Shown in pieces: positions 43,558 through 51,900 of a DNA stretch of 64,000 nt. How positions within the stretch are numbered: the stretch's first letter is position 1; every line of letters starts with the position of its first letter. The stretch lies in assembly GCF_900109685.1 (NCBI RefSeq), contig NZ_FOBB01000001.1:496001-560000 (forward strand). Reading direction: 5' to 3'. A program made the translations under genes and the position numbers. The notes beneath the pieces are model-generated. The model ran no database searches and was not told the DNA's origin. It saw only the letters and a program-made list of their open reading frames with translations. The stretch comes from Chitinophaga rupis. Its GTDB lineage: Bacteria > Bacteroidota > Bacteroidia > Chitinophagales > Chitinophagaceae.

Positions 43558-43650
43558 GATTTACGATCTTAGATTTTAGATTTTAGATTTGATTGAAGCG
43601 GATAAGACCCTGTTCTTCCAAATCTAAAATCGTAAATCTAACATCTAAAA
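43558..43650. repeat. Heptamer-array dyad, family A, between the barrel gene and nadE
   Basis: Left arm 43558-43590 (ATTTACG, ATCTTAG, ATTTTAG, ATTTTAG, ATTTG) and right arm 43620-43650 (AAATCTA, AAATCGT, AAATCTA, ACATCTA, AAATT) in opposite orientation, with the loop TTGAAGCGGATAAGAC. Arms contain TAGATTTG strings that by themselves match TAnnTTTG. Confidence 0.75.
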
Positions 43651-44328
43651 TTAAAAATACATGCCTAAGCGCAATGCAAAGCTGTTCATATTCACTTTGC
43701 CATCATCCCACTTGCTATTGCGTGTTACATCTACAAACCCGTTCTGGAAGGTAAGTCCTACCACGGCAGCCAGCCGCTCTCCCAGCGGGTATTCAATACC
43801 AGCTCCCAATAACATGCCGGCATTAATGGGCGTCAGGGAGCCCAGCACATTTTCTTTTTCGTAGCGCTGGTCCAGGCTGATCACATCGGCCCGGCCCCGG
43901 ATGGGAAAACCCAGGTAAGTACCGAACTGCGCCCAGAAACCAATACCGTTGTAAGCAGTGGTTTTCAGCTTAATGGTAGCCGGTATCTCAATGTGCTGCA
44001 ATTTCATCGTGTATTCCGCAGGGTTGGCGCTAAAACGTTCCAGGCCCTTGCCAGCGTCATATTTAAGGGTGCTGCCGCCCATGCTGATCTGCAGGCCGGT
44101 AGCAAAAGCATAATTTCCTTCATCATTCAGTAAGAAATCCACCATCAGGCCATAGCTCAGTCCCAGGCGGCTGCTGGTACGGTTGGCGCCCGCATCCTGC
44201 GGTTTTAGGACGGATATAACCGGGTCCAGCTTAAAACCCAGCCGTACTCTTTCCATGGAAAACCTGCGCTGTGCCTGGCTGTTGAGGCTTAATGCCAATA
44301 ATAACACGATCCAAACGCTGTGCTTCAT
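43651..44328 (-). CDS. Outer-membrane beta-barrel protein, PorT/OmpW-like
   Basis: A 225-residue exported protein starting at ATG 44328 with a signal peptide (MKHSVWIVLLLALSLNSQA, cleavage after QAQ). The rest is alternating beta-strand sequence with aromatic belts (LGLSYGLMVDFLLNDEGNYAFATGLQISMGG; GIGFWAQFGTYLGFPI) and ends in Tyr-Phe (LRLGMYF), the C-terminal signal of barrel proteins. It resembles Bacteroidota outer-membrane beta-barrel/porT-like proteins. The specific role is unknown. It is divergent from gldB. Confidence 0.8.
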   Translation of the reverse strand: MKHSVWIVLLLALSLNSQAQRRFSMERVRLGFKLDPVISVLKPQDAGANRTSSRLGLSYGLMVDFLLNDEGNYAFATGLQISMGGSTLKYDAGKGLERFSANPAEYTMKLQHIEIPATIKLKTTAYNGIGFWAQFGTYLGFPIRGRADVISLDQRYEKENVLGSLTPINAGMLLGAGIEYPLGERLAAVVGLTFQNGFVDVTRNSKWDDGKVNMNSFALRLGMYF

Positions 44329-44359
44329 ATAATTTCTTCTTTTCTTTAATATATTTACT

Positions 44360-44421
44360 GATTTTAGGTTTAGCGGGTTGCTCCTGTCAAATCTAAAATC
44401 TAAGATCGTAAATCGTAAATT
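44360..44421. repeat. Heptamer-array dyad, family A, between the barrel gene and gldB
   Basis: GATTTTAGGTTTAGCGGG (44360-44377) faces AAATCTAAAATCTAAGATCG plus ATCGTAAATC units (44389-44421). The short core holds TTGCTCCTGTC. The right arm lies a few bases before the gldB ATG. Confidence 0.65.
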
Positions 44422-44427
44422 GAAACG

Positions 44428-45471
44428 ATGCAAAGGTACATTAATAAAACTTCGTGTTTATACGGGCCGGCCCTGTTGCTGCTGGTAGTGTTCTCCGCCT
44501 GCTCCTCCCGCAAAAAGGCGCCGGATGTAAGCCATATACCGGTAACCGTTAGTATTGCCCGGTTTGATGAGGACCTGGTAAAAATAGACACCAATCAGGT
44601 GGCGCCCGGCCTGCAGCAGCTGTACAGCCGCTACCCGCTGTTCCTGCCTGCCTATGTACAGCATATTATGGAGTTTGGCGCCTTTGCAGATAGCAGCCGC
44701 CATATTCCACAGCAAATGCGCCTGTTGCTCACCAATAAAGATTTCCGTTACCTGCAGCAGGCCGTGCAAACCAAGTTCCCGGACCTGCACTGGCTGGAGC
44801 AGGACCTGGCCCAGGGCTTCCGGTATATGAAATATTACTTTCCGCAATTTAAGGTACCAAAGGTAGTTACCTTTATTTCCGCCATTGGCAACTATGGCGC
44901 CGTAACCGTAGACACTTTGCTGGGCGTGGGTTTGGATATGTACATGGGCAGCGATTTCCCAATATATGCTAACCTCCCTGATTACCCGGTGTACATGGTG
45001 CGGCGTTTTTCCAAAGAATACATTACCACCAACAGCATGCAGGCCATTGCGCAGAACATGTTCCCGCAAGCCGGCGCCAATGCCAAGCTGGTAGAGCAAT
45101 TGGTAGCGGCCGGCAAACAGCAGTATTTCCTGGAACAGGTATTGCCCGAAACACCGGATACTATACGCATGGGCTACACGAAACAACAGCTGGACTGGTG
45201 TAATGATAATGAGCAAATGATCTGGCAATACTTTATCCAGAACGAGCTGCTATATAAAACCGACTGGCAGGAAGCCATGCACTTTATGGGCGATGGCCCC
45301 GCCACGCAGGGTATGCCGGAAGGCTCCCCTGGCCGTATCGGCTATTTTGTGGGAAGGCAGATCGTTCGTAAATACATGGAAAGGCATCCTGAAGTAACCT
45401 TACAGCAATTAATGGAAAATAAAGACCTGATGGGAGTGTTTAGTGAATCGAAGTACAGACCGAAGAGGTAA
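44428..45471 (+). CDS. gldB: Gliding motility lipoprotein GldB-like
   Basis: A 347-residue lipoprotein: signal peptide with lipobox ending at C25 (VFSACSS). The mature part has the GldB-typical ARFDEDL, NKDFRYLQQAVQTKFPD, LEQDLAQGFRYMKYYFPQFKVPKVVTFISAIGNYGAV and the GLDMYMGSDFPIY stretch. In gliding Bacteroidota GldB is required for motility; non-gliding members keep it and its job is then unclear. Function is from family resemblance. It converges on apaG with a family-C array between. The only gliding-linked relative in the window is gldFG at 54.7 kb. Confidence 0.87.
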   Translation: MQRYINKTSCLYGPALLLLVVFSACSSRKKAPDVSHIPVTVSIARFDEDLVKIDTNQVAPGLQQLYSRYPLFLPAYVQHIMEFGAFADSSRHIPQQMRLLLTNKDFRYLQQAVQTKFPDLHWLEQDLAQGFRYMKYYFPQFKVPKVVTFISAIGNYGAVTVDTLLGVGLDMYMGSDFPIYANLPDYPVYMVRRFSKEYITTNSMQAIAQNMFPQAGANAKLVEQLVAAGKQQYFLEQVLPETPDTIRMGYTKQQLDWCNDNEQMIWQYFIQNELLYKTDWQEAMHFMGDGPATQGMPEGSPGRIGYFVGRQIVRKYMERHPEVTLQQLMENKDLMGVFSESKYRPKR

Positions 45472-45472
45472 T

Positions 45473-45576
45473 GCTTAACGCTGAGTGCCTAACGCTGAAC
45501 GCTCAATGCATAAAACATAATGCCTAGAGCAAAACACGATCAGCGTTAAGCGTTTGGCACTCAGCATTAAGCGTTC
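45473..45576. repeat. Heptamer-array dyad, family C, between gldB and apaG
   Basis: Left arm 45473-45509 steps as CTTAACG, CTGAGTG, CCTAACG, CTGAACG, CTCAATG. The reverse complement of the right arm (45540-45576) matches a 31-base part of it at 28 positions. Core about 30 bases. Both arms come within a few bases of the two convergent stop codons. Confidence 0.75.
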
Positions 45577-45581
45577 GTAAA

Positions 45582-45968
45582 TTAATTCAGCTTAAACGGC
45601 ACTACCATCTGGAACTCAGGGATCTTTACCTCAAACAGTTTCTTGTTGAGCTGATTTTCCATTTGATAAGTTCCATACATTTTGCCGATCTCTGTGCGAA
45701 GGTTGGAGCCGGATACATATTGGTAGCTTTCTGAAGGGGCCAGTAAAGGCTGCACGCCTACTACGCCCTCTCCTTCTACCTCGCGGTGGGTACCGTTGGA
45801 ATCAATGATGTACCAGTGACGGCGCAGGAGCTTGATGGGGAAGGTGTTATTGTTCTCAATGGTGATCCGGTAGGCAAACATGTATTCACTTCCAACCGGG
45901 TTGGAATAATCAGGTTGGTAGAATGTCTCCACACTGATCGTGATACCTTCTGTTACCTTTTTTACCAT
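45582..45968 (-). CDS. apaG: ApaG domain protein
   Basis: A 128-residue ApaG protein with the fibronectin-III-like fold. Landmarks: EYMFAYRITIENNNTFPIKLLRRHWYIIDSNG, VGVQPLLAPSESYQYVSGSNL and GTYQMENQLNKKLFEVKIPEFQM. ApaG is often linked to Co2+/Mg2+ resistance, though its biochemical activity is not settled. No partner gene (apaH, ksgA) is next to it. It converges on gldB. Confidence 0.92.
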   Translation of the reverse strand: MVKKVTEGITISVETFYQPDYSNPVGSEYMFAYRITIENNNTFPIKLLRRHWYIIDSNGTHREVEGEGVVGVQPLLAPSESYQYVSGSNLRTEIGKMYGTYQMENQLNKKLFEVKIPEFQMVVPFKLN

Positions 45969-46229
45969 AAGAACCGTTCCTTTAACGTAAAAATAAGGAA
46001 AATAAATCCAGCAGGAAATAAATTTATATGCTATTTAAACAGACTTTAACCACGTTTTAACAGTCTGCTGTGCACGATTAGCAGCCTGCGGCGTGGCTTC
46101 CAGCTTACTTTTTGTAACCGCCTGTTATTCATGCCGGTTGGTTACAATCAAGCCGCAGCTCATCAACATTCCGTAGCAAAAAGCACAGTTTTACTTCGTA
46201 TAGCCCCTTTACTGGCAACTCCACCAACC

Positions 46230-46263
46230 GCTAACTGCTAACGGCTAACAGCTAACAGCTAGC
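46230..46263. repeat. Single-arm heptamer array, family D
   Basis: Units GCTAACT, GCTAACG, GCTAACA, GCTAACA, GCTA in tandem, ending at the stop codon of the HExxH gene. No opposite arm is seen in the rest of the gap back to the apaG start (45969), which otherwise shows no gene. Confidence 0.7.
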
Positions 46264-46589
46264 TACTCAATCTCCACCCCCGCTAACATCTCCTCGTCTT
46301 TTTCCGCCAGCCGGGCCTCCACCTCGAACCGGTTATTGTAATAACCACGGCGCCGGTATTCCAGCAGGTACAGCCACAGAAAGCGCCAGAAGCCATAACT
46401 ACGGAATTGCCGCACATGGCACACCTCATGCCGCAGCCAGGCCACATCCGCCAGAAAAGCCTGCCGGTTCACCCCATGCAGGTGAATGGTACGGCCCAGT
46501 ACCATAGCCAGCCGGGCGCTGTCCATTTTACGGGCAGCACGCCCGGCCAGCCAGGAACGTTCTTTAATACGACAAATTATTTTTTCCAA
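46263..46589 (-). CDS. Small HExxH-motif protein
   Basis: A 108-residue protein with the zinc-protease-like motif HEVCHVRQFRSYGFW at about residues 55-69, followed by RRRGYYNNRFEVEAR, where a downstream Glu could be the third ligand. This resembles the DUF4157-type minimal metallopeptidase cores in Bacteroidota, where HExxH and E appear in a small domain. There is no signal peptide. It overlaps the 3' end of the upstream barrel gene by 13 bases, so the two are probably co-translated. Activity and target are unknown. Confidence 0.7.
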   Translation of the reverse strand: MEKIICRIKERSWLAGRAARKMDSARLAMVLGRTIHLHGVNRQAFLADVAWLRHEVCHVRQFRSYGFWRFLWLYLLEYRRRGYYNNRFEVEARLAEKDEEMLAGVEIE

Positions 46590-47518
46590 TCCCTTTTACC
46601 GAATAGCGAAAATCTCCGTGAAATATTGAACCCCCAACGGAACTGCCCCTGCAGCCAGGACGACTTGGTTTCACCAATGAACTGGTTTTCCAGTATAGCC
46701 GTTGAGTTAGTAAAGTTAACACTAAACACGTGACCACCGGTTTCTATTTCCAGGCCCGCTCCCAGCGGGTTATAGAACTTCACACCCAGGGATTTGTAGT
46801 AATCCTTGCTGGCCTGGTTGCGGAAGGGATAGTAGTATTCTGCAATGAAAGCCAGTCTTTTAGACAGCTTTATACGGCCGCTGCCGCCCAGCGCAAACAT
46901 ATTATTCATGTCCATATACCCCACCCGGTTGCGGTGAATGTAGGTAGGCGACAGGGTCAGGGATACCAGGTCCGCAAATTTGCGGGCAATGATCACCTGG
47001 CCTACGTAAGTCATACGGTCGGTAAATTCATCGAAATGGCTGGCAGAGGCCAGCGCATCGTTGGAAGTCATGGTGCTTACCGTAACATTACCAAACAGGG
47101 ACACCGATACCGGGATGTGGTTATCCGTAGTTTGTTTCAGCAAACGGTACTTAGCCAGTCCTTCAAAGATCTGCGACAGGTCGCCGGAACCTTTGGCACG
47201 GCTGATGCCCACCATCAGGTCATCTGAAATACCATATTCAAACGCAATGCGTATATCTGTAGAGTTATCCAGCCCAAAAGCAGTTTTACCGCCGCCAAAT
47301 TCACCGCCGGCATCGCCGAAACGGTGCGCCACCCTGAAATCCAGCTCATGTTTCTTCAGCGTTTCATTGGAATGGCCCATAATAATACGGGTAGATTTAA
47401 AAGTACCGATCACCGGCCGGTGACCAGTAGAATCCTCGAACATCTTGCTCAGGTCGTCCTGTGCGCGGCATACCATGCTTAAGCTACAGCAGGCAAATAA
47501 TAGCGGTAAAATTCTCAT
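46577..47518 (-). CDS. DUF5777 family outer-membrane beta-barrel protein
   Basis: About 313 residues from the ATG near 47518 (MRILPLLFACCSLSMVCRA), a signal peptide; a longer frame exists to 47617 but adds no leader-like sequence. The mature part shows DLSKMFEDSTGHRP, TFKSTRIIMGHSNETLKKHELDFRVAHRFGD and repeated amphipathic strands, the DUF5777 pattern. It follows YceI and a cytochrome lipoprotein on the minus strand, a recurrent trio in Bacteroidota. It is probably an outer-membrane component of that system; the cargo is not known. The 3' end overlaps the HExxH gene. Confidence 0.8.
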   Translation of the reverse strand: MRILPLLFACCSLSMVCRAQDDLSKMFEDSTGHRPVIGTFKSTRIIMGHSNETLKKHELDFRVAHRFGDAGGEFGGGKTAFGLDNSTDIRIAFEYGISDDLMVGISRAKGSGDLSQIFEGLAKYRLLKQTTDNHIPVSVSLFGNVTVSTMTSNDALASASHFDEFTDRMTYVGQVIIARKFADLVSLTLSPTYIHRNRVGYMDMNNMFALGGSGRIKLSKRLAFIAEYYYPFRNQASKDYYKSLGVKFYNPLGAGLEIETGGHVFSVNFTNSTAILENQFIGETKSSWLQGQFRWGFNISRRFSLFGKRDWKK

Positions 47519-47647
47519 AATATAATTTGTGATGGTTGTACTAGGTGTTATTATTGGTTGTTCAGATACCAGGGAAACTTTTTTACGGCCGATGGCTATA
47601 CGGCAATTATGCACCATATAGCCATTGAGCCGGTAACCGTTGCGGGC

Positions 47648-48196
47648 CTATTTGCCGGATGCAGCATAGGTTGCATTTACCGTTACTTCTACTACTTCAG
47701 CAATGTTCTTTATTACCAGTGTAGGTATCTTGATCTTATGATCTTCCAGGCGAACATTGAATTTAGACAGGGTAGTGACCTTACCATTCTGTACGGTGAT
47801 GGTGGCTTTTTCCTTATAGGTTTTATCCACGCCGTGCAGGGATAGAACCCCCTCCACCGTTACATCGTAAGTGCCGTCCTTAGTGATGTCTACCGGGCTG
47901 GAAAATTTCCCCTTGTACTCTGCATAGGGATATTTTTCTGTTTCCAGGTAGTTCTCATTAAAGTGCTCCTCCATCAGTTTTTTCTTGAACTTGAAAGAGC
48001 CTACCGGTACCTTGAAATACACGGCGCCCGTTTTGGCATTGATGGCAGATACCCCTTTGTCTGTCTTGGCTTCAATGTCTTCCATCGGAGCAGATGAAAA
48101 GAAAGATAGATTGGCATTGCGGCAGGAGTAAATATCCTGCGCATAAACATTCACTGTTCCTAAGAGAACAACAATAGCAAAAAGAAGTCGTTTCAC
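47648..48196 (-). CDS. YceI family protein
   Basis: A 182-residue exported protein with signal peptide (MKRLLFAIVVLLGTVNVYA) and the lipocalin-like YceI barrel: LSFFSSAPMEDIEAKTD, VGSFKFKKKLMEEHFNENYLETEKYPYAEYKGK, DGTYDVTVEGVLSLHGV. YceI proteins bind isoprenoid or fatty lipids in the periplasm. Neighbours are a cytochrome lipoprotein upstream and a DUF5777 barrel downstream, so a periplasmic lipid/redox function is plausible, but no direct evidence is in the sequence. Confidence 0.92.
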   Translation of the reverse strand: MKRLLFAIVVLLGTVNVYAQDIYSCRNANLSFFSSAPMEDIEAKTDKGVSAINAKTGAVYFKVPVGSFKFKKKLMEEHFNENYLETEKYPYAEYKGKFSSPVDITKDGTYDVTVEGVLSLHGVDKTYKEKATITVQNGKVTTLSKFNVRLEDHKIKIPTLVIKNIAEVVEVTVNATYAASGK

Positions 48197-48302
48197 CTTG
48201 ATACAATTTTTAATTAAAGACTTATGCGAACTACCTGATCCGGGATCAATGACCCCACAGAATGTAGCAATACCGGACCGGCAGTTCTATTGTTCATTGT
48301 TC

Positions 48303-48665
48303 TTATTCCGGCATTCCTTTCGATATCCAGCAGTTAATGGAGTCGCGTATTCCCGCTCCCAATGCGCCACGGGGCGGCATATCTGCCTGGGCGCTGATAA
48401 CGCGCAGCCGGAAGGTTGCTTCATTACCACTTACAAAATTCCTGAACTTTTCCAGCGTGGAAAAGTCGGCTCCCGCAGGTGCGGTAGCTCCGCTGTGACA
48501 CCGGGTACAATTGGATTGGATAATTCCGTAAACGTACGCGGCTGGGATCTGCTTACTATCACAGTCCCCGGTTTGCGGCCCGCTATCAGGGGCTATGGCT
48601 TCTTTGTTGGTACAGCTATACACTGCTACAGCGAGTAGGCTAATCAATAAAAGATATGTCTTCAT
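48303..48665 (-). CDS. Cytochrome c-like lipoprotein
   Basis: A 120-residue lipoprotein with lipobox VYSC (C18) and a single haem-binding CTRCH at about residues 53-57 (SNCTRCHSGATAP). A candidate axial Met lies in AQADMPPRGALG. This is the short Planctomycete-like cytochrome fold often found beside YceI and DUF5777 genes. It starts the minus-strand group cytochrome-YceI-DUF5777-HExxH. Electron partners unknown. Confidence 0.88.
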   Translation of the reverse strand: MKTYLLLISLLAVAVYSCTNKEAIAPDSGPQTGDCDSKQIPAAYVYGIIQSNCTRCHSGATAPAGADFSTLEKFRNFVSGNEATFRLRVISAQADMPPRGALGAGIRDSINCWISKGMPE

Positions 48666-48878
48666 TACTAGGCAAAATGGTTTGATGAAAAAAAATTGGT
48701 TATTATTTGTTTTTAAATTGTGAACAATGTTTTTTTACAAAACCCGATCTTTATTGGATCATTGGCCGATGGACCGTGCGCCGGCTAAGCAATCAGTATT
48801 TAATACGATAGCAAATTAAAAACGGTTGCCTCTATCGGGAAGAATAACGCAGCACGGCAACATAAATTATATTTTAAA

Positions 48879-48886
48879 TATATTTG
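48879..48886 (+). promoter_or_regulatory. -7 promoter element abutting murF
   Basis: TATATTTG (exact TAnnTTTG) ends three bases before the ATG at 48890. With a start site five to seven bases after the element the mRNA would begin at or inside the start codon, hence leaderless. Confidence 0.5.
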
Positions 48887-48889
48887 TAT

Positions 48890-50173
48890 ATGACAAGTAT
48901 TGACGAGCTCTATGCTTTTTACCAGCAACATCCTGCTGTTCAGACGGATACACGCAAGCTTAAACCCAACGATATTTTCTTTGCGCTTAAAGGACCTAAC
49001 TTTAACGGCAACGCCTATGCTGAAGCGGCATTGCAGGCCGGTGCTGCATTAGCGGTAATAGATGAGGAAGTGTATTACACACAGCCGGAAAAAATGATGC
49101 TGGTAAAAGATGCCCTGCACACCCTGCAGGAGCTGGCATTGTGGCACCGCCGGCAGCTGAACATACCTATACTGGCCATTACCGGCACTAACGGTAAAAC
49201 CACTACGAAAGAGTTGGTGAGCACTGTGCTGGCCAGCACCTACAAAACAGTGGCTACCGTAGGTAACCTTAATAATCATATTGGCGTACCGCTTACGCTG
49301 TTAAGCATACCCGCCGGTACACAAATAGCCGTAATAGAAATGGGCGCTAACCACCAGCATGAAATTGAAGCCTACTGCCGCATAGCCCTGCCCACACACG
49401 GTATTATTACTAATATTGGCAAGGCCCACCTGGAGGGCTTTGGCAGCGAAGAAGGTGTGCGCAAGGCCAAAGGCGAGCTGTATGATTATTTGCGGGAGCA
49501 TGACGGTACCGTGTTTTTATGCAACCAATACCCTTACCTGCTGGACATGAGCAAGGGCATAATGGAAGTGATCACCTACGGTGAAAAAGATGCCGACTTT
49601 ACCGGCCGCCCCCTGGCAGAAAGCGCCTTCTTAGGGGTGCAGGTAACCAGCGATGAAGAAGTAGGCACGCTGCAAACCAGGCTTACCGGCGCCTATAACT
49701 TTCCCAATGTAATGGCTGCAGTAGCCGTGGGCCTGTATTTCAACGTACCGCCGGCTAATATCAAAGCAGCTATTGAAGGTTATGTGCCCTCCAACAACCG
49801 CTCCCAGGTGATACAGCAGGGCTCCAATACTATTATCATGGATGCTTATAATGCTAATCCATCCAGTATGAAGGCCGCTATTGAAAATTTTACCGGTATT
49901 AATGCTCCTAAAAAGGTATTGCTGTTAGGCGCTATGATGGAGCTGGGGCCAGATAGTGTAAAGGAACACCAGGCCCTGGCTGATCTGCTGCAGCGCACAC
50001 ACTGGCATGCTGTGGTATTGGTAGGAGGGGATTTCAGTAAAATAAAACAACCCTATGTGTACCTGGAGAATGCAGCAGAAGCGGCTAACTGGCTGCAGCA
50101 GCAGCAGTTCACAGATACTTATATTCTTGTTAAAGGCAGCCGCAGCATGGGAATGGAGAAGGTGATATCATAG
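48890..50173 (+). CDS. murF: UDP-N-acetylmuramoyl-tripeptide-D-alanyl-D-alanine ligase
   Basis: MurF adds D-Ala-D-Ala to the UDP-MurNAc tripeptide in the cytoplasm. The 427-residue protein starts at ATG 48890; a TTG two codons earlier lies inside the promoter element and is rejected. Motifs: the N-terminal DTRKLKPNDIFFALKG, P-loop AITGTNGKTTTKELV, EMGANHQHEIEAYCRI, the carbamylated-Lys region and IMDAYNANPSSMKAAIENF. A second MurF, fused to alanine racemase, is 8 kb downstream. This one is the conventional stand-alone enzyme. Confidence 0.95.
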   Translation: MTSIDELYAFYQQHPAVQTDTRKLKPNDIFFALKGPNFNGNAYAEAALQAGAALAVIDEEVYYTQPEKMMLVKDALHTLQELALWHRRQLNIPILAITGTNGKTTTKELVSTVLASTYKTVATVGNLNNHIGVPLTLLSIPAGTQIAVIEMGANHQHEIEAYCRIALPTHGIITNIGKAHLEGFGSEEGVRKAKGELYDYLREHDGTVFLCNQYPYLLDMSKGIMEVITYGEKDADFTGRPLAESAFLGVQVTSDEEVGTLQTRLTGAYNFPNVMAAVAVGLYFNVPPANIKAAIEGYVPSNNRSQVIQQGSNTIIMDAYNANPSSMKAAIENFTGINAPKKVLLLGAMMELGPDSVKEHQALADLLQRTHWHAVVLVGGDFSKIKQPYVYLENAAEAANWLQQQQFTDTYILVKGSRSMGMEKVIS

Positions 50174-50274
50174 CCTATAGCAGGTAGATCCGCTGTTAAC
50201 AAAGCGTAATTCAGAAATAGAGGTTTCATGATACAACGTGCTGGTTGTACAACCCCCGGTGTGGCCTGAAGCCT

Positions 50275-50898
50275 CTAGTCAAAAATGCCTCTTGCTTTTA
50301 ATATGCCCGTCTTCTTCAACTCAAATAATTGCTCTGCATAATTACCAAAAACTACTATTGCCTTGTTGCCTGCGATTTTGAAATAAGGCGAAGGAAACAG
50401 GTATTCAATATCTTCCTTACTTCGCCCTTTAATATTGTATGAAACCTCATTTTCAAAGCCTATCAATTCCGGTTTAACAGGTGTGTTTTTATTGTAGCTG
50501 TGTTCATAGTCCCCCACTTTGTAACTACTTGCCCAACGTCCGTTCTTTGTCTTGTAAACATCAAAGAATTGATATTTCTCGTGATAAAGTTTGCCGCTAT
50601 AGGCTGAAACAAATAGCAAAACATATTTGTATTTTGAAAAAGCCGGTTCCCCGTAATGGTCATAAGCGTCAAATTGAATGGTGTCGCTTTTATAATTTCC
50701 GTAAATATTTTGAATGACTTTATATTTTGCCTTAAAGGCTCTGTCCATTAAAACATGATCACTGTCAACCTTAGGATGAAACTGCGATACTTCTATTTTC
50801 TCTCCAACAAAAACATACAGGCTGTCTTTTTTGGTTTGCCCAAATGAAGCAAAAAATGCTAAAGTTAAAATGGTAAATATGGAAACGGATCTTGTCAT
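50275..50898 (-). CDS. Secreted protein of unknown function
   Basis: A 207-residue protein from ATG 50898 with a signal peptide (MTRSVSIFTILTLAFFASFGQ, cleavage after FGQ). I do not recognise a family. The mature part is soluble, with beta-strand-like segments and aromatic patterns (YVFVGEKIEVSQF; SKYKYVLLFVSAYSGKLYHEKYQFFDVYKT; LFPSPYFKIAGNKAIVVFGNYAEQLF). It is somewhat AT-richer than its neighbours. It converges on murF and faces a long gene-poor stretch upstream, so its promoter and origin are unclear. Confidence 0.7.
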   Translation of the reverse strand: MTRSVSIFTILTLAFFASFGQTKKDSLYVFVGEKIEVSQFHPKVDSDHVLMDRAFKAKYKVIQNIYGNYKSDTIQFDAYDHYGEPAFSKYKYVLLFVSAYSGKLYHEKYQFFDVYKTKNGRWASSYKVGDYEHSYNKNTPVKPELIGFENEVSYNIKGRSKEDIEYLFPSPYFKIAGNKAIVVFGNYAEQLFELKKTGILKARGIFD

Positions 50899-51199
50899 AA
50901 AGGTACAGGCAACATTGGGATTTGGGATTCGGCAGATCATCTGGAACATGCATCCAGCACTTAAACCGATTAAAGATACAAAAGTTGAAATATACTCTAT
51001 AGTTCATTCAGCCCAATAGGTAACTAATGGTAGTACAAAAGATGAGGAATTGTTCGCATTCCTTGCCCCTATGAAAAAGCGATCTTAAACATTAAAACAA
51101 TAGCTTTTAGCCTCTAAGTAGGTTAACCCCTGCCTGACCGCTACATCAACTGCAGCGCGACAATTAAGACCAATAGATTCCAGCATAATAAAAAAAAAG

Positions 51200-51225
51200 A
51201 CCTGCAAGCTAAAAAACCCGCAGGT
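51200..51225 (-). terminator. Terminator-like hairpin, minus strand
   Basis: ACCTGC (51200-51205) and GCAGGT (51220-51225) pair; on the minus strand a T-run follows (the A-run at 51190-51199 of the plus strand). There is no annotated minus-strand gene upstream. Confidence 0.6.
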
Positions 51226-51258
51226 GTTCATAACCTATGCCAACTTTAGAGTTCGTTT

Positions 51259-51282
51259 AAAAAAGCGGGCATAATACCCACT
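51259..51282 (-). terminator. Second terminator-like hairpin, minus strand
   Basis: On the minus strand AGTGGG pairs with CCCGCT (one G-T pair) around TATTATG, followed by six T. Together with the next hairpin it would end a minus-strand transcript starting upstream of about 51400. Confidence 0.6.
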
Positions 51283-51805
51283 TTCCTAGTTATCTGTAAA
51301 ACACTCTCGAAGTTCAAATTGAAGTATAAACAAAGCTCGTATGGCCTTTAATCCTTATTAACGCATTTGTTTATATTAACTAAATCTTTCCATCAATTAA
51401 CCCTGCACTATACTACTTACGTTGACAATAACATGTTTGGATTTAATAAAATGGAATTTTTTTTATCAATAACAAAAATCTGGTAATCAGTATGTAACAC
51501 TGTTAAAAAGTTTACCTAATAATTTTAGTAGAAATTGCGGGCAGGAGAATAGCTTATCTAAACAGGCACGGCGGCACCGATAACTTGCCCGGCGTGCTAA
51601 AATGGGTCAACGAAATATTCCTATAAAGTTTAAATAGTAATAATCAAAGGCTGTTTTCTTAGGGTTTTATTGCAGTGATATTGGTATGCTTCCCTCCTAA
51701 AAAGGCTCCGTAACCCGTATGCAACCCGTGCGCAACTAGGGTCCCCTACATAAAACCCCACATCATTTTTACCACTATTTTCAAATCTTCCATTTCAAAC
51801 ATCCC

Positions 51806-51900
51806 ACTTTTACATCCTGCATCTTGTCTCTTCAACAAACGTGTCCTTCTCCAGTTCCCGGCCGGGTGCAACTTTTACATCTGCATCTTGCCTCTTCAAC
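51806..51900. repeat. Pair of 30-31-base direct repeats
   Basis: A unit beginning ACTTTTACAT and ending CTCTTCAAC occurs at 51806-51836 and 51871-51900, period 65 bases, differing by one indel and one substitution. Surroundings are pyrimidine-rich. Confidence 0.65.

Noticed and set aside
43558-43590. TAGATTTG strings in family-A arms as genuine promoters
   Set aside because: They arise automatically from the heptamer units and point in directions without a suitable gene in most copies; chance matches are likely.
51806-51900. Possible CRISPR repeats
   Set aside because: Only two copies, imperfect, and no cas gene in the window.
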